Shown here: one piece after another, positions 1-10,200 of the stretch
Layout of the letters: each line of letters opens with the position of its first letter
How positions within the stretch are numbered: position 1 is the stretch's first letter
NCBI GenBank assembly: GCA_034687125.1
Contig: JAQGBZ010000056.1
Span: 124,001-188,000, forward strand
DNA length: 64,000 nucleotides
DNA from: Neelides folsomi
Taxonomy: Eukaryota > Arthropoda > Collembola > Neelipleona > Neelidae
Reading direction: 5' to 3'
Program-made: the position numbers and the translations under genes
Notes under the pieces: generated by a model
What the model saw: the letters and a program-made list of their open reading frames with translations, nothing else
Told to the model about the DNA's origin: nothing
Databases searched by the model: none

Positions 1-995
1 TAAAGACATGGCATTATGCTTTATTTTCCAGATATGGCGACCAATTACAGGACTTCTTTGGTATCCTATAAGTCCACAGACGGGCTTTCACTTTCTAATA
101 AACCTCTATTTTCTCATCAATTACTCAAAACTTTTGGAAACTGGTAATATACTGCAAATTTTTGAATGAATAAATGATGATGAATATGTGCAAAAAAGAT
201 ATAAACTATCTAAACGCCAAAATGAATTTTTATTCAGGTGTTTATGCGACTCGACCTGCTGATTATGCGTTTGCCCTCTTCTTCAATTGGTGTTTATGTG
301 TTATTACGGCTCTCTATATGAATATAATGGTATTTAACATAAAATGATAACAATGATCATGTCTGAGATAAGATTTAACTATAAGAGATTGTGATGAATT
401 GATTATTTTTAGTTCATCATGGACCCAATGGTTTTGAGTGTCCTATATATTTGGTGTCAACTTAACAAGGAAACGATTGTTAGTTTTTGGTTTGGAACAC
501 AATTCAAAGCTATGTATCTCCCATGGGTTCTTTTCGGTTTCAACATGGTCATTTCCGGAGGGTAATTTTCATTTTCTAAAATATATATTATACTTTTTTA
601 AACCTTTAATGTTTGTATCTTGTATAATAAATTGTCATTTTTGAACTAGCGGTACATCTGAACTAATCGGGATTATTGTTGGGCATCTCTACTTCTTCAT
701 GAAATTTCAATATCCAACTGATTATGGAGGCCCAGCACTCCTTGAAACTCCTGGAATTTTGTAAGTTTATAAAATAGTAATTTTTTAAAGAATTTAATTT
801 GTTACTTTTTTTTAATTATTTCACTGTTTTACATTTTATAGTGAACGAATGTTCCCGATGACTGCCGGTGGATTTGGAGGTTTTGGAGCTAACGCAGCAG
901 CTCCTCCGAATCGTGCTCAAGCACCACCACCTCCAAGCGGTGGTGGAGCTGGTGGCCATAGATGGGGAAGGGGTGCAACACTTGGAGCCAATTAG
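1..995 (+). CDS. DERL1: Derlin-1-like ER rhomboid pseudoprotease (5' end outside window)
   Basis: Derlins are multi-pass ER membrane proteins that help retrotranslocate misfolded proteins and recruit p97/VCP in ER-associated degradation. I read exons at 32-143 (perhaps starting earlier), 238-329, 413-561, 650-760 and 842-995; all junctions are GT-AG and keep one frame, giving at least 205 residues with a TAG stop at 993-995. Visible family marks are the WR motif in IWRPITGLL, the RPADY and FNW segments, IWCQLNKETIVSFWFGTQFK, YLPWVLFGFN and VGHLYFF. The C-terminus has a Pro/Gly-rich stretch and WGRGATLG, which fits the p97-binding SHP box (aromatic-x-G-x-G-x-x-L). The N-terminal cytosolic part and first membrane segment lie upstream of the window. 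The wording is closer to arthropod Derlin-1 than to Derlin-2/3. The 5' edge of the first exon is ambiguous because an acceptor-like TTTTCCAG sits at 24-31 but the frame also stays open before it. Confidence 0.93.
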
Positions 996-1154
996 TCACC
1001 ATAATATTATATCTTACTTGATTTATCATTCATTCATTATTTGTATCATGTATCATTGCGTATTTATTTCGTCTTTTCTTTAAAAACATAATTTTCACCT
1101 TGTATATTCACCGATTTTGTTAATCATATTTGTACTTTGATGAGTGAAATTAAA

Positions 1155-1160
1155 AATAAA
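1155..1160 (+). terminator. Polyadenylation signal of the Derlin gene
   Basis: An AATAAA hexamer lies about 160 bp after the Derlin stop codon and before the next gene starts at 1524. Its position fits a short 3' UTR. The call rests only on the motif and its spacing. Confidence 0.5.
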
Positions 1161-1523
1161 TTTCGACTTTAATTCACTTATAATCATTATTTTTAAAGAA
1201 ATTTTGGTCATAATTATAAATATATGATCCTGGATTAATATAATCTAGGTACATAATTAACTTAAGAAAGTTTCGGATTCGCACCAAAAACTTCATTTCA
1301 TCGTTTCACAATGCACTGGAGTAAAGGAGACTTGAGGTATCATGAAACATGTAAAGTTCCTTCTCGGTATTTACTGCGAGTGACTATAAATATTTTCACT
1401 ATAAAAGATAAAGAGATTAATTTCTACTGTTAATTTTGATTTCACCGACCCGAACTAGTGTAAAAAAGTTAATTATTAAATCATCTTTAACGAGAATAGA
1501 AATAGTCAACGAATTTATTTAAA

Positions 1524-2001
1524 ATGAACAAGACTTCTCAACTTCTTTCACTATACAAGTCTATGCTGCGTGAGAGTCAAAAATTTTCCAATTACAACGT
1601 CAGGTAACACGTGCAAATTATCATAAATATTAAAAACTTAAAGTAGCCATTTAGAAATAATAATTAAAATGAACATGAGATTACATTTCAGCTTGATGTT
1701 GACAGCATGATCTAATCATCTAATCTTTTATAGAACATACGCATTAAGGAGAGTTCGGGATGGATTTAAAGGAAATAAGAATCTTAACTGCCCGGAGAAA
1801 ATTGAAGATCAACTTCAATTAGCTCAGAGCAGTTTAAACCTGATTAAACGTCAAGTAACTGAATAATTTGTTTATAGTTTTAATAATTTATTTGGGTGAA
1901 AATTAAAGAATTACTTAAATATTTTAAAACGTGTTTACTATATATTTTAGGTCCTTGTGAGTGGAATGTATCAGACTTACAAACTAGTGATTGAAAATTA
2001 G
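1524..2001 (+). CDS. LYRM4: ISD11 / LYR motif-containing protein 4
   Basis: ISD11 is the small mitochondrial partner that stabilises the cysteine desulfurase NFS1, with acyl carrier protein, in Fe-S cluster assembly. Three short exons (1524-1603, 1734-1854, 1951-2001) join through GT-AG introns of 130 and 96 bp to give 83 residues with a TAG stop. The N-terminus carries the LYR-type motif in SLYKSMLRESQKFSNYN, followed by RTYALRRVRDGFKGNKN, then a helical segment ending LNLIKRQ, then YKLVIEN at the C-terminus. This matches ISD11 in order and length (about 90 residues). Each exon is so short that no long open frame reveals the gene. The start is the ATG at 1524, placed 15 nt before the codons of the SLYK block, as expected for the family. 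It lies only 528 bp after the Derlin stop on the same strand. No separate targeting peptide is apparent, which is usual for this family. Confidence 0.93.
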
Positions 2002-2209
2002 TGAAAAACCAAATAAGGAATATTTTGACCATCAAATGATGTATTCGAGATTAAGATTCACCTAATGTATATCTTGGTAAATATATTTATTTATTACATT
2101 TAAAAATGTATTTGTACATTTCCAGTCAAATAGTTACTCATTTTTTAGAAATTTTGGAATAATGTAATGATTTAATCTCGTTATACTCCCAAAATTCGAA
2201 TAATTGAAA

Positions 2210-2215
2210 AATAAA
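2210..2215 (+). terminator. Polyadenylation signal of the LYRM4 gene
   Basis: AATAAA occurs about 210 bp past the LYRM4 stop, before the convergent CIB2-like gene ends at 2866. The intervening DNA is AT-rich without coding character. The assignment rests on motif and position only. Confidence 0.4.
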
Positions 2216-2865
2216 TTTTATGTAATATACAAACAATGATAGTTTTTGACTATGCATTAACTTTCATAAAGTGCAATTCTATTATAAAAAATAGTTAATG
2301 ATTTACGATTTAAAACGTTTATTTCGAAATTCATTCGTTGCTCAAATTATTTTATTACAAACATTTTATATTGGATATTTGCTATTCTAGTCTAGTTCTA
2401 TGTATTTATTTAACGATGAAATTAGAAAAGTTTAAAATGTAGAGTTTACACTTTCTACAATTTAAAGCTTCAAAAGATGTAGCACTTGTTTTATAAATAT
2501 TTACAGTGTAATTAAAATTTTAATTCGAGAGATGAAACGTGAGGAATGATTTTTGAGTTTTAAATTGAGCATAACATTACAATACAAGATCTAATCTAAT
2601 CATGAGCTAAATACAATTTAATCATATAATTAATTTTAATGTTAATGAATACGAATTGGTTATAAGTAGAAAGAAAATTGGAATATAAGTAGAAAGCCCC
2701 GTGGAAAGTTTTTATCATATTAAAGGGAATGAAAAATTTTCTTAATAAGAAACTTTTGATTCAACTTCTTTCAACCATGAAAAAGACGAATAGTAAAAGA
2801 TCTGCAATGAATAAAATAAATATTAAGATTATAACTCCTTATATTTTCATATTTATATAACTTAA

Positions 2866-3679
2866 TTATTGTAATGTCACATACTCAACGAAATTCTGAG
2901 ATTTAGAAACAGCAAGTTCAAATTCAGCAAATGATAGCATCCCATCATCATCCAAATCAGTTTCTTTTGTAAGTAGATCAACCAGTCTGCTAATATCTCT
3001 AGCCGGCATCACTTCATCACCTACGAGTCTTCGAATCACTTCTTCAATATCTTCTGGGCCCAACATATCATCTCCGTCAATATCTGTATTAACGAATAAT
3101 TAGAGTATTTTAAAGCTATTTGTTAATTCTGTTAGGTTGCAAAATCGAAAGCATTTTCACGAACTTTTACTTATAACTAAATTGGTGTGTAGTTCTCTTA
3201 CCAAAAATTCGAAAAACATATTCCGCTTTGAGAGTTAAGGGAGCTTCTTCGCTTAAAGAAGACATCATGTCAAGAAAATCTTCAAAGTTGATGTCTCCAT
3301 CCTTGCTTGAACTAAAAGTCATACATATTCGGTCTCCGAAAGGGTTGACTTTCAGCTCTGGGAATGCTAAGATTGTTTCCATTGGAAGGCGAGCGTTTCG
3401 ATTCTCAGTGATCTTCTCGGGATCAAGTGATTTAAATTTTTTGAATGCCCTAAAATATGCACCCATATTAAATAACGTTATAATAAAACTTCATTATACT
3501 CATATCCAAATCATATAAACTCTTAGAGTACATTCATGTTTATACATAAGATTTAATTTTGATATTATGGTTTACTTATAAGTTAAAACTTACATGAGGA
3601 TTTCTTTCCTTGTAAAGTATGTAAGATCCACATAGTCTTCAAGTTCTTGTTTCGTAAATACACTTTTCTTGTTTCCCAT
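2866..3679 (-). CDS. CIB2: Calcium and integrin-binding protein, CIB2-like
   Basis: CIB proteins are small EF-hand calcium/magnesium sensors; in animals CIB2 is linked to sensory transduction and calcium signalling. On the minus strand three exons (3679-3594, 3449-3202, 3083-2866) join through GT-AG introns to 183 residues; human CIB2 is 187. The start MGNKKSVF is a good N-myristoylation signal (Gly2, Ser6) and resembles the CIB2 start. Then follow YVDLTYFTRKEIL, the FPELKVNPFGDRI motif and FEDFLDMMSSLSEEAP. EF-hand 3 has the loop DIDGDDMLGPED (about residues 112-123; Asp at loop position 12, as in CIB proteins). EF-hand 4 has DLDDDGMLSFAE (about 154-165). Exon 2 and 3 join inside the first Asp codon of EF-hand 3. 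The gene converges on LYRM4 and is divergent to the coiled-coil ORF at 4652. Confidence 0.93.
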
Positions 3680-3956
3680 TTTCAACCACTTTAATTTTCT
3701 AACAATTCTTATATAATTATATACAGTATTATAATTTACTTAAATCACAAATTAATCTCTTGCTTATCCTTGTTGTGTGATTTGAATCTCTGTTTGGTTT
3801 GCCTGATTAAGGTATTTGAATATTTTGAATAACTTAATAAAAGACAGAGTTGTACAATTTTATTGAGATTTATGAAATTTTAACGTTAAGAGCAACTTTC
3901 TTCAGTGGTGGTCAATACAAGAAGCATCCGCCTTTATAAAGTCTTATAAGTATTTA

Positions 3957-4171
3957 TGTTATGACAATTATGAAATACGCATTGAGGGTAATAAACTCGT
4001 TGCGCAGGCAAAGTGAATGACATTTTACTTGCGACGCGATCAAAATCACTTTCTTCTCCTCTTTCACTTTACTCTGCAGAAAAGGATTTAACAACTCGAG
4101 AGATTCGAATGAACATTTGTCCAAAACCCCACAACGGTCAAAGTCAAAAGGAATTCGCACATTTTGTAACT
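3957..4171 (-). CDS. Candidate 3' coding exon of an unidentified minus-strand gene
   Basis: On the minus strand a TTTTTAG acceptor-like sequence behind an AT-rich tract is followed by an open frame that begins LQNVRIPFDFDRCGVLDK and runs about 70 codons to a TAA. The first 60 or so residues are mixed and charged, unlike translated AT-rich noise. The last dozen are hydrophobic and may be read-through. I do not recognise the protein and found no convincing upstream exon or donor between it and the divergent coiled-coil ORF at 4652. It may instead be a pseudo-exon or chance ORF. It lies upstream of the CIB2-like gene on the same strand and is not part of that gene's reading frame. Confidence 0.22.
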
Positions 4172-4651
4172 AAAAATTAACAAATGTGTAAAATGTAATA
4201 ATAATGAAAATGATTTCTCTTCAATACATTTGTCGCACAATTGTCACCAAATAAATACAAAGTGTTGTCTTTGGCACATCGATTAACTCTTGTACTTTTA
4301 CATACTATTTAGCTTTTAGTCTGAAGACTAAAGATCTGTGGGAACGAACACATTTTGAAGAATTGACATTCTTGGTCTGAGCTCCGGAGCATCAACCCAC
4401 CACTATACAAGTTTGTATACTTATTTCCGAAGTGCCTGATGGATCGATACCCGAAGGAAAAGCGGGAGAGGGAGAAGTAATTCGATTCCCTTTATTTAAG
4501 CTCTTCCCCTCTCTTTCGATTCTCTTCATCTGTAAGATACACACTGATCTTTTATTCAAATAAAAAATCGCACCTTATTTCTTATCCATCTTTAACTACT
4601 TATACATCTTTAACTAACAAATCAATTATTAAAGATAAAACGGAAGAAAGG

Positions 4652-6199
4652 ATGAAGGAAAGATGGAAGAAAGGAGATCTGCTACAAAACACTTCCTTGA
4701 TTTTCACTTCGTATGAAACTTTGGTCAAGGAGCTTCAATTAGAAGTTGAGAAAGCCAAAGAAGATCTTTTAGTTGAATCATCAAAAGAGTTTTACGACAG
4801 GGACGAGTTTTGTTCCAAATGCTCTGGATTCGAAGATCTCATTAAAACTTTAATGACACAAGTGGAATCTTTCAAACGGGCAAATAACCTTGTGACCTCA
4901 ATGTGGCAATCAAGTCTGGAAGAAATTGAATACTTAGAAAAGGAATTTGTATTAAATCCAGAAAACCTCATTGTTGAACAAAGAGGAAAAGATCAAACCG
5001 TACAAGAATTAAAGAAACAAATTGCATTGTTAAATGATCATATGAAAATTATGAATATTGAAATGGAGAAAATGGGAAAAGAGAAAGCTTTTTATCAGGA
5101 AAAAATGCTTGAAGAAAAAGCTGAAAACGATGCTAAAATCAAGCAAATGTTAGAAAATAAAGATAAAGACATTGAGCAGGTTAAAATTGGATATAAAAAC
5201 GAAATCATTCACCTTCAAGAAACAATTAGTAAAATGAAGGTCGAACAAAAGAAAGAGATTAAAAGCAAACTTGAAGAAGAAAGAGAGAATATGGCGAGAG
5301 AAGAGAAAATAAAGATGAAGACGGTTAAAGATGAATTATGGTCTAAATTGAATCCTCTGATGCTTGAATGCGAATTTCTTGGGTCCAGTGAACAGATCCT
5401 TAAAGATCAGCTCAAAGATGCAACTGAAACCATTGAGAGAATTGAGAAAGAATGTTCAGAATTAACTTTGACGAATTCAAAGCTCCAAACTGAAATAGCG
5501 ACTTTAAATAAAGAAATGGAAAACATTAAAATTGCTTTAAAATCCGAATTAAAGTCGAAAGCAGCTGAAGGGGAATTGAAGATAAAACACAAAGAGAAAT
5601 TTTTTAGGAGCAATTTGGACAGTCGAAGGCATCTGAATGAGATGAATGATAAAACTTTTGACTCTTCATTTCTAAATAAATATAAAGAAGATGATGAGAA
5701 TTTTGATCGAATGATTCTTCAAGAAGTGAAAAAGGAGAAAAATCGACTTCAAGATGAACATTTAAGCTTAAAAGAGTCGAAGAATCATTTGGAGAGAGAA
5801 GTCGAGGGGATTATTGTCAGATTAGAAGAACGCAATCGAGACTTGGAATCATTAAATCATGATCTTCAACTCCAAATTATTGAGAAAAATGGCAATAAAA
5901 AAACATTACAAGTACAAAAGAAAGAAGAATCTCAGGTGCATGAAAGAAAGATCGAAGAGGAAGTTTTAACTTTAAAAGATAGTCTTGAAGCTCTTGCAGT
6001 CAAAGATGAAATCAAAATGAGAACTTGGGAAATCCGAGAAACAAATCTCAGAACGACAATTGAAAAGTTGTTACAAGAAAAAAGCAAACTTCTCAATCTT
6101 GTCGAATCACAGAAAAAGCTGAGCTCCAAATGGGAATTCGAGTACAAAAGTCTCTTCACGAATACAGAAAAGTTTCGTAGGAGGAAAACCCCACTTTGA
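4652..6199 (+). CDS. Uncharacterised intronless coiled-coil protein, 515 aa
   Basis: A single uninterrupted ORF of 515 codons starts at the ATG at 4652 and ends at a TGA at 6197-6199. From about residue 20 to 495 it is almost entirely Glu/Lys/Leu heptad-like sequence, typical of a long coiled coil. A short less regular patch near residues 45-85 contains CSKCSGFEDLIKTL and RANNLVTSMWQ. The C-terminus is basic (FRRRKTPL). I see no signal peptide, membrane segment or catalytic motif, and I do not recognise the family; a cytoskeletal or centrosomal/ciliary scaffold is one possibility by composition only. The ATG chosen is the first in frame, but the frame stays open for at least 100 nt upstream, so a spliced 5' extension is possible. 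AATAAA at 6289-6294 fits its 3' end. The lack of introns contrasts with every neighbour. Confidence 0.75.
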   Translation: MKERWKKGDLLQNTSLIFTSYETLVKELQLEVEKAKEDLLVESSKEFYDRDEFCSKCSGFEDLIKTLMTQVESFKRANNLVTSMWQSSLEEIEYLEKEFVLNPENLIVEQRGKDQTVQELKKQIALLNDHMKIMNIEMEKMGKEKAFYQEKMLEEKAENDAKIKQMLENKDKDIEQVKIGYKNEIIHLQETISKMKVEQKKEIKSKLEEERENMAREEKIKMKTVKDELWSKLNPLMLECEFLGSSEQILKDQLKDATETIERIEKECSELTLTNSKLQTEIATLNKEMENIKIALKSELKSKAAEGELKIKHKEKFFRSNLDSRRHLNEMNDKTFDSSFLNKYKEDDENFDRMILQEVKKEKNRLQDEHLSLKESKNHLEREVEGIIVRLEERNRDLESLNHDLQLQIIEKNGNKKTLQVQKKEESQVHERKIEEEVLTLKDSLEALAVKDEIKMRTWEIRETNLRTTIEKLLQEKSKLLNLVESQKKLSSKWEFEYKSLFTNTEKFRRRKTPL

Positions 6200-6288
6200 T
6201 AAAAATGTAATTTATCAGTATTTTCACTTTAACTAATTTTTAGCAAATTTTGATTCCGAGCCATGATGGTATTGTCTATTTAAAACTT

Positions 6289-6294
6289 AATAAA
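6289..6294 (+). terminator. Polyadenylation signal of the coiled-coil ORF
   Basis: AATAAA lies 90 bp after the TGA stop of the 515-aa ORF and just before the inverted-repeat element at 6352. Position and motif are the only support. Confidence 0.45.
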
Positions 6295-6351
6295 ATTACT
6301 ATTTTTTAATTGTCAATGTCCATAAGCAAAAGTTTATTATGCAATTCCTAT

Positions 6352-6773
6352 TTCTATTCAGAAAATCCGTGCAGGTGAGTTTGAAAAACCCACACATAAT
6401 TTCCAGAGATACGAATTTCAATTTCACTGTTACTATTAATTGTAGTAATGCTAATTTATATTGTTTTTGTTTAATGTTTATTTTATATTTTGGCCTCAAT
6501 TTCATAATTTTATTGTTTCATTAAAACATCAATCAAATTCAAATGCAATGAAATGTTATTGAAATAGTTATGTTATGTATTTTGTAAATGGGCAATGAAT
6601 TGGTTTAAATATTGCATATGCAATACTATATACAATTAATAGTACAATTAATACAATTAATACAATTAATACAATTAATACAATTAATACAATTAATACA
6701 ATTAATAGTAACAGTGAAATTGAAATTATGTGCGGGTTTTTCAAACTCACCTGCACGGATTTTCTGAATAGAA
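6352..6773. mobile_element. MITE-like element with about 77-bp terminal inverted repeats
   Basis: The left end (6352-6444) and the right end (6698-6773, reverse complement) are the same sequence: TTCTATTCAGAAAATCCGTG, then GCAGGTGAGTTTGAAAAACC and onward to a TTACTATTAATTGT segment. The arms differ by one base and by 16 bp present only on the left (about 6404-6419). Both arms are flanked by TAT, which might be a target-site duplication. The 422-bp element contains no coding sequence, and its interior is AT-rich with a tandem 9-bp array. Size, long inverted termini and lack of coding capacity fit a non-autonomous DNA transposon; I cannot assign a superfamily. It sits between the coiled-coil ORF and INTS1. 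Confidence 0.8.
6632..6706. repeat. Tandem 9-bp repeat ACAATTAAT
   Basis: Seven perfect head-to-tail copies of ACAATTAAT run from 6644 to 6706. One further copy at 6632-6640 is separated by AGT. The same motif occurs at the inner end of each arm of the surrounding inverted-repeat element, so the array probably grew inside the element. Confidence 0.95.
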
Positions 6774-7245
6774 TATAGTATAATCTTTAGCGTTTTTACA
6801 AATCATTTCATTCATAATTACATCTTAAATTATACAAAATTTTAAGCATAGGAAGGAGAAAGATTAAATTATAAATTCATACCCATTCATACACCATGTT
6901 AAGATCAACATTAAATAATTAAATCTGAAGAAACATTTCGCAGATTGGCATTCATATCCCTTCCATTTTCATGCAATTCTCTCATTTCACGTTTGGTGTT
7001 AGTAAAAGCTGAAGCTGAGAGCTGGCCAGATGATTCTTCCCTTTCCGCCACTTTCCAATTATCAAATATTTACAAAAATGAAAAAATGATCAATTGATCA
7101 AAGTTTGGAAATTGATCCAACGTAATTTCAATCAAGAACTAATTCATAACTCCTAAATAAAAGTAAAAACTCACCCATTTTAATCGAATTTGCAAAATAT
7201 AAAATTAATCAACAAGTCCGTTTCATATTGACATATTTATTGTAG
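6774..7245. other. Intergenic / 5' region of INTS1
   Basis: This stretch is AT-rich and holds no supported coding sequence. It ends in TTGTAG immediately before the INTS1 ATG, which would fit a 5' UTR intron acceptor, so the promoter may be further upstream in this interval. I see no clear core promoter. Confidence 0.4.
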
Positions 7246-10200
7246 ATGAGGGGGGGTAAAAGCGGCAAATCCCATCAACCATTGGAACTGATTGCTCTGG
7301 GAAAGGGTCAAGGATCGGGAGAAAGAAAAAATTCTTCTTCGGCACCTCCGACTTCATCAGGAACGTCTTCGTCTTCTCGACCATCTTCATCGAAGTCTAC
7401 TTCTGGTATATTAAATTTTATTGAATTTAATCGTCTCAATTTCGTATTGTTAATTCACTTCACTTTTGATTTATTGTATGCTATTCATTTTGTCAATTAT
7501 CTTGTAATGTTTTACAATTGGTTAAGGTTCTTCAGCATCGAGCAAAGGAAATGAAAGAAAGCGAGAAAATCCATCGACCGGCCAATTGTCATCCAATCCG
7601 CCTACACCAAAGAAGCCGAAATTGCTCTCAAGTGGAAGCAGCGGATCCTCATTGAGCAGTTCAGTTCCGAAAGCTCCTTCTAGTTCGAGTTCTTCTTCGT
7701 CTTCGTCGTCGTCCGTTTCATCTTTATTTCAATCTTCGAATTTGAAAATTGCTCCGAAGGTCAAAAAAGAAACTCCGATTGAAATCAATTTGGATGATTT
7801 TTCTGTTGAAAAGTTTTTCAATGGACTGGAAATTTGTGATGATAAAAACGACCGAGACCAAGCAAAGGTACAAACATATTTTAAATATTTAATTAAGTTA
7901 ATAAAAAAACTAACAACAATAATAATAGTTCTTCGCCGCCTAAAATGCATTATTATTTTATTTACAGGCTTTGATTCTCAATGCATTGAAAGTGCTCAAA
8001 AAATCTGGGAAAGATAAACCAGACATTAAATGGTGTTCAGGAATATTTCTCGCTTCGAGATCATTCCCTGATTTATTCCAAAACCCATTAATTGTTGAGT
8101 CAATTTCTTCTCTGATTACAAATGGATCAGCAGCTAAAAAACAAATTCTTGATCTTAAGAGCAAACTTCAAACAACAACCAGCTCGAATCCTTTGGCTCC
8201 TTTTGGAATTCAACTCTTAACTTCGGCATACGCCAATGTTGTTCCTTGGCCATTATCATTTGTGAATGTAAGCTTTAAATATTAATGTAATTAATTGTAA
8301 TTATTAAACTATTGATTAAATTATGAACGATTTATGTATTTTTGAATAATGTATGATATGATATATTCCTTGTTTAGCTTTGGATGGAAGACGCATCGTT
8401 TGATCGTCATTGGGTTGATAATCCTCATTGTGCTGCATTCGTGAAAAATCTTATGGCTTCATTTGGGACGAAATCTTGTGAGAAAGAACTTTTGCCACAG
8501 AGCGATGGAATTCCAACATCCACGAGTTCCTCATTGCCAGGAGGAAGTTCTCCTAGGGGAACTTTAGAATGGGAACAGGGTTTTAAAGAAGATCTTGAAA
8601 GTATATTTAATGACCATGTTGAAACGACTCGCACTATGAAAAGGTTTTTAATTCAATTATAATAATATCAAATTGTGTTAAGATTTCTATTACATTTTAG
8701 GTACATTATTTTTATGCTATTGTCTATAGTTGTATAAAAATATTTTGTCCATTTATTAGATATCCGAATATGGAAGAAAGCATCGAGTCAACTGTGCTCA
8801 ATTTTGCTAAAGATTTGATTAACAAGAAGAGTCCAGACATCCCGAAAAATCTAATGAAATGCTTAGCATCGAGCTGTGGGTTGGGAGGCGTTCGAGCTTT
8901 TGTTGTCTCGCGAATCGAACAATGGATTCATAATCCTAAAATTGGACGTCAAGCTCAAGAATTATTGATGTTTCTTTGTATCAATTCTGGCTGTAGCACA
9001 ACAGCTGATTGCGAAATTGTTACTCAAATCTCGAAGCTTCGGATGAAAGTTAAACCTTTAGTTCATTACTACTGCATTTCTGTCAGGTAAAATTTTATTC
9101 ATTTTCCGATCGATTCATTATTATAATTCAGACTAATATTAATCATGATGAATTTAATCAATAGATAAATTTGAAATCTCTTCTAGTTAAATTATATTTA
9201 TTTATTATATAGGGAAATGGTTCGTGGGAATGAACAAACAATGAGGAATGTTTTGACTCAAATTGTATACAATGAATTATCTGCAACAAAAAATCCCAAT
9301 AATTTGGCTCTTCTTGGATCTATTTGTGGTGGATGTCCAGAATCTCGTCCTATTCTGGCTGATATTTTCATTGATTTATTACAAAAGAGAGAAGATTTTC
9401 ATCCTGCACTTCGTCTTCTTTTACGAGAAATTGTCAGAGCATCTCGACATGAATTTGATCTTATTCCATTCGTTGAAGGAATTATCAAACAAAGGGTAAG
9501 TTTTTCAATATCTTGTGAATTGTATTTTCACATTTTTTAACTCTTTTTAATTGTAATTTTTATCAATTATTAGGACATAAGTTGGAGAGATGGAGAAGCC
9601 AGAGAACGAGCCTTTAACTCTGTCGTGGATCTCATTATCCTTTCTATGTTTCTGACTGTGTCTCCTCAAGTGAGAGAAGCTGGGTTGGTTAGAGGAGATT
9701 TGAAAGATCAAGGAACACTGACGGTAAGAAATAATATAAAATTTTACATTAATTTTCTGGGAGTTTGAAAGTGAATGAATAATAAATTATTAACACTCGC
9801 ATTTGGTACTAAAGAACATTTAGATTTAGTAATTCAAGATTCAGGGGATTTGACAAGCTTTAACTAATAAATATTGAATTTTAATCATTAAATTGATTTT
9901 ATATCATAATATTATTTGATTTAAGGCATTTCAAAATACAATATCGCATATTCAACGTGAAAGTATTATTTGGCTCTATACGACAGTCATGAAAATGTAC
10001 AAACCTGGGAAAAAGGAGTTTATTGGAGCTCTTACAAGGGTAATCATTGAATATTAATTGATCAAAGATTTTCCACACTTAATCTATTTAAATGTTAATA
10101 TAAAGTTTAATTTTTTTAATTTTTAGATTTTGCTAAAAGATCCAATGAACGATTTGGGAAGTAAAGAAGGTTGGCCGCCTGAAACAGATAAAACCATTTT

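Noticed and set aside
6568-6756. Minus-strand ORF with a repeated IVLIVL pattern
   Set aside because: It is the translation of the ACAATTAAT tandem array and an arm of the inverted-repeat element, not a membrane protein.
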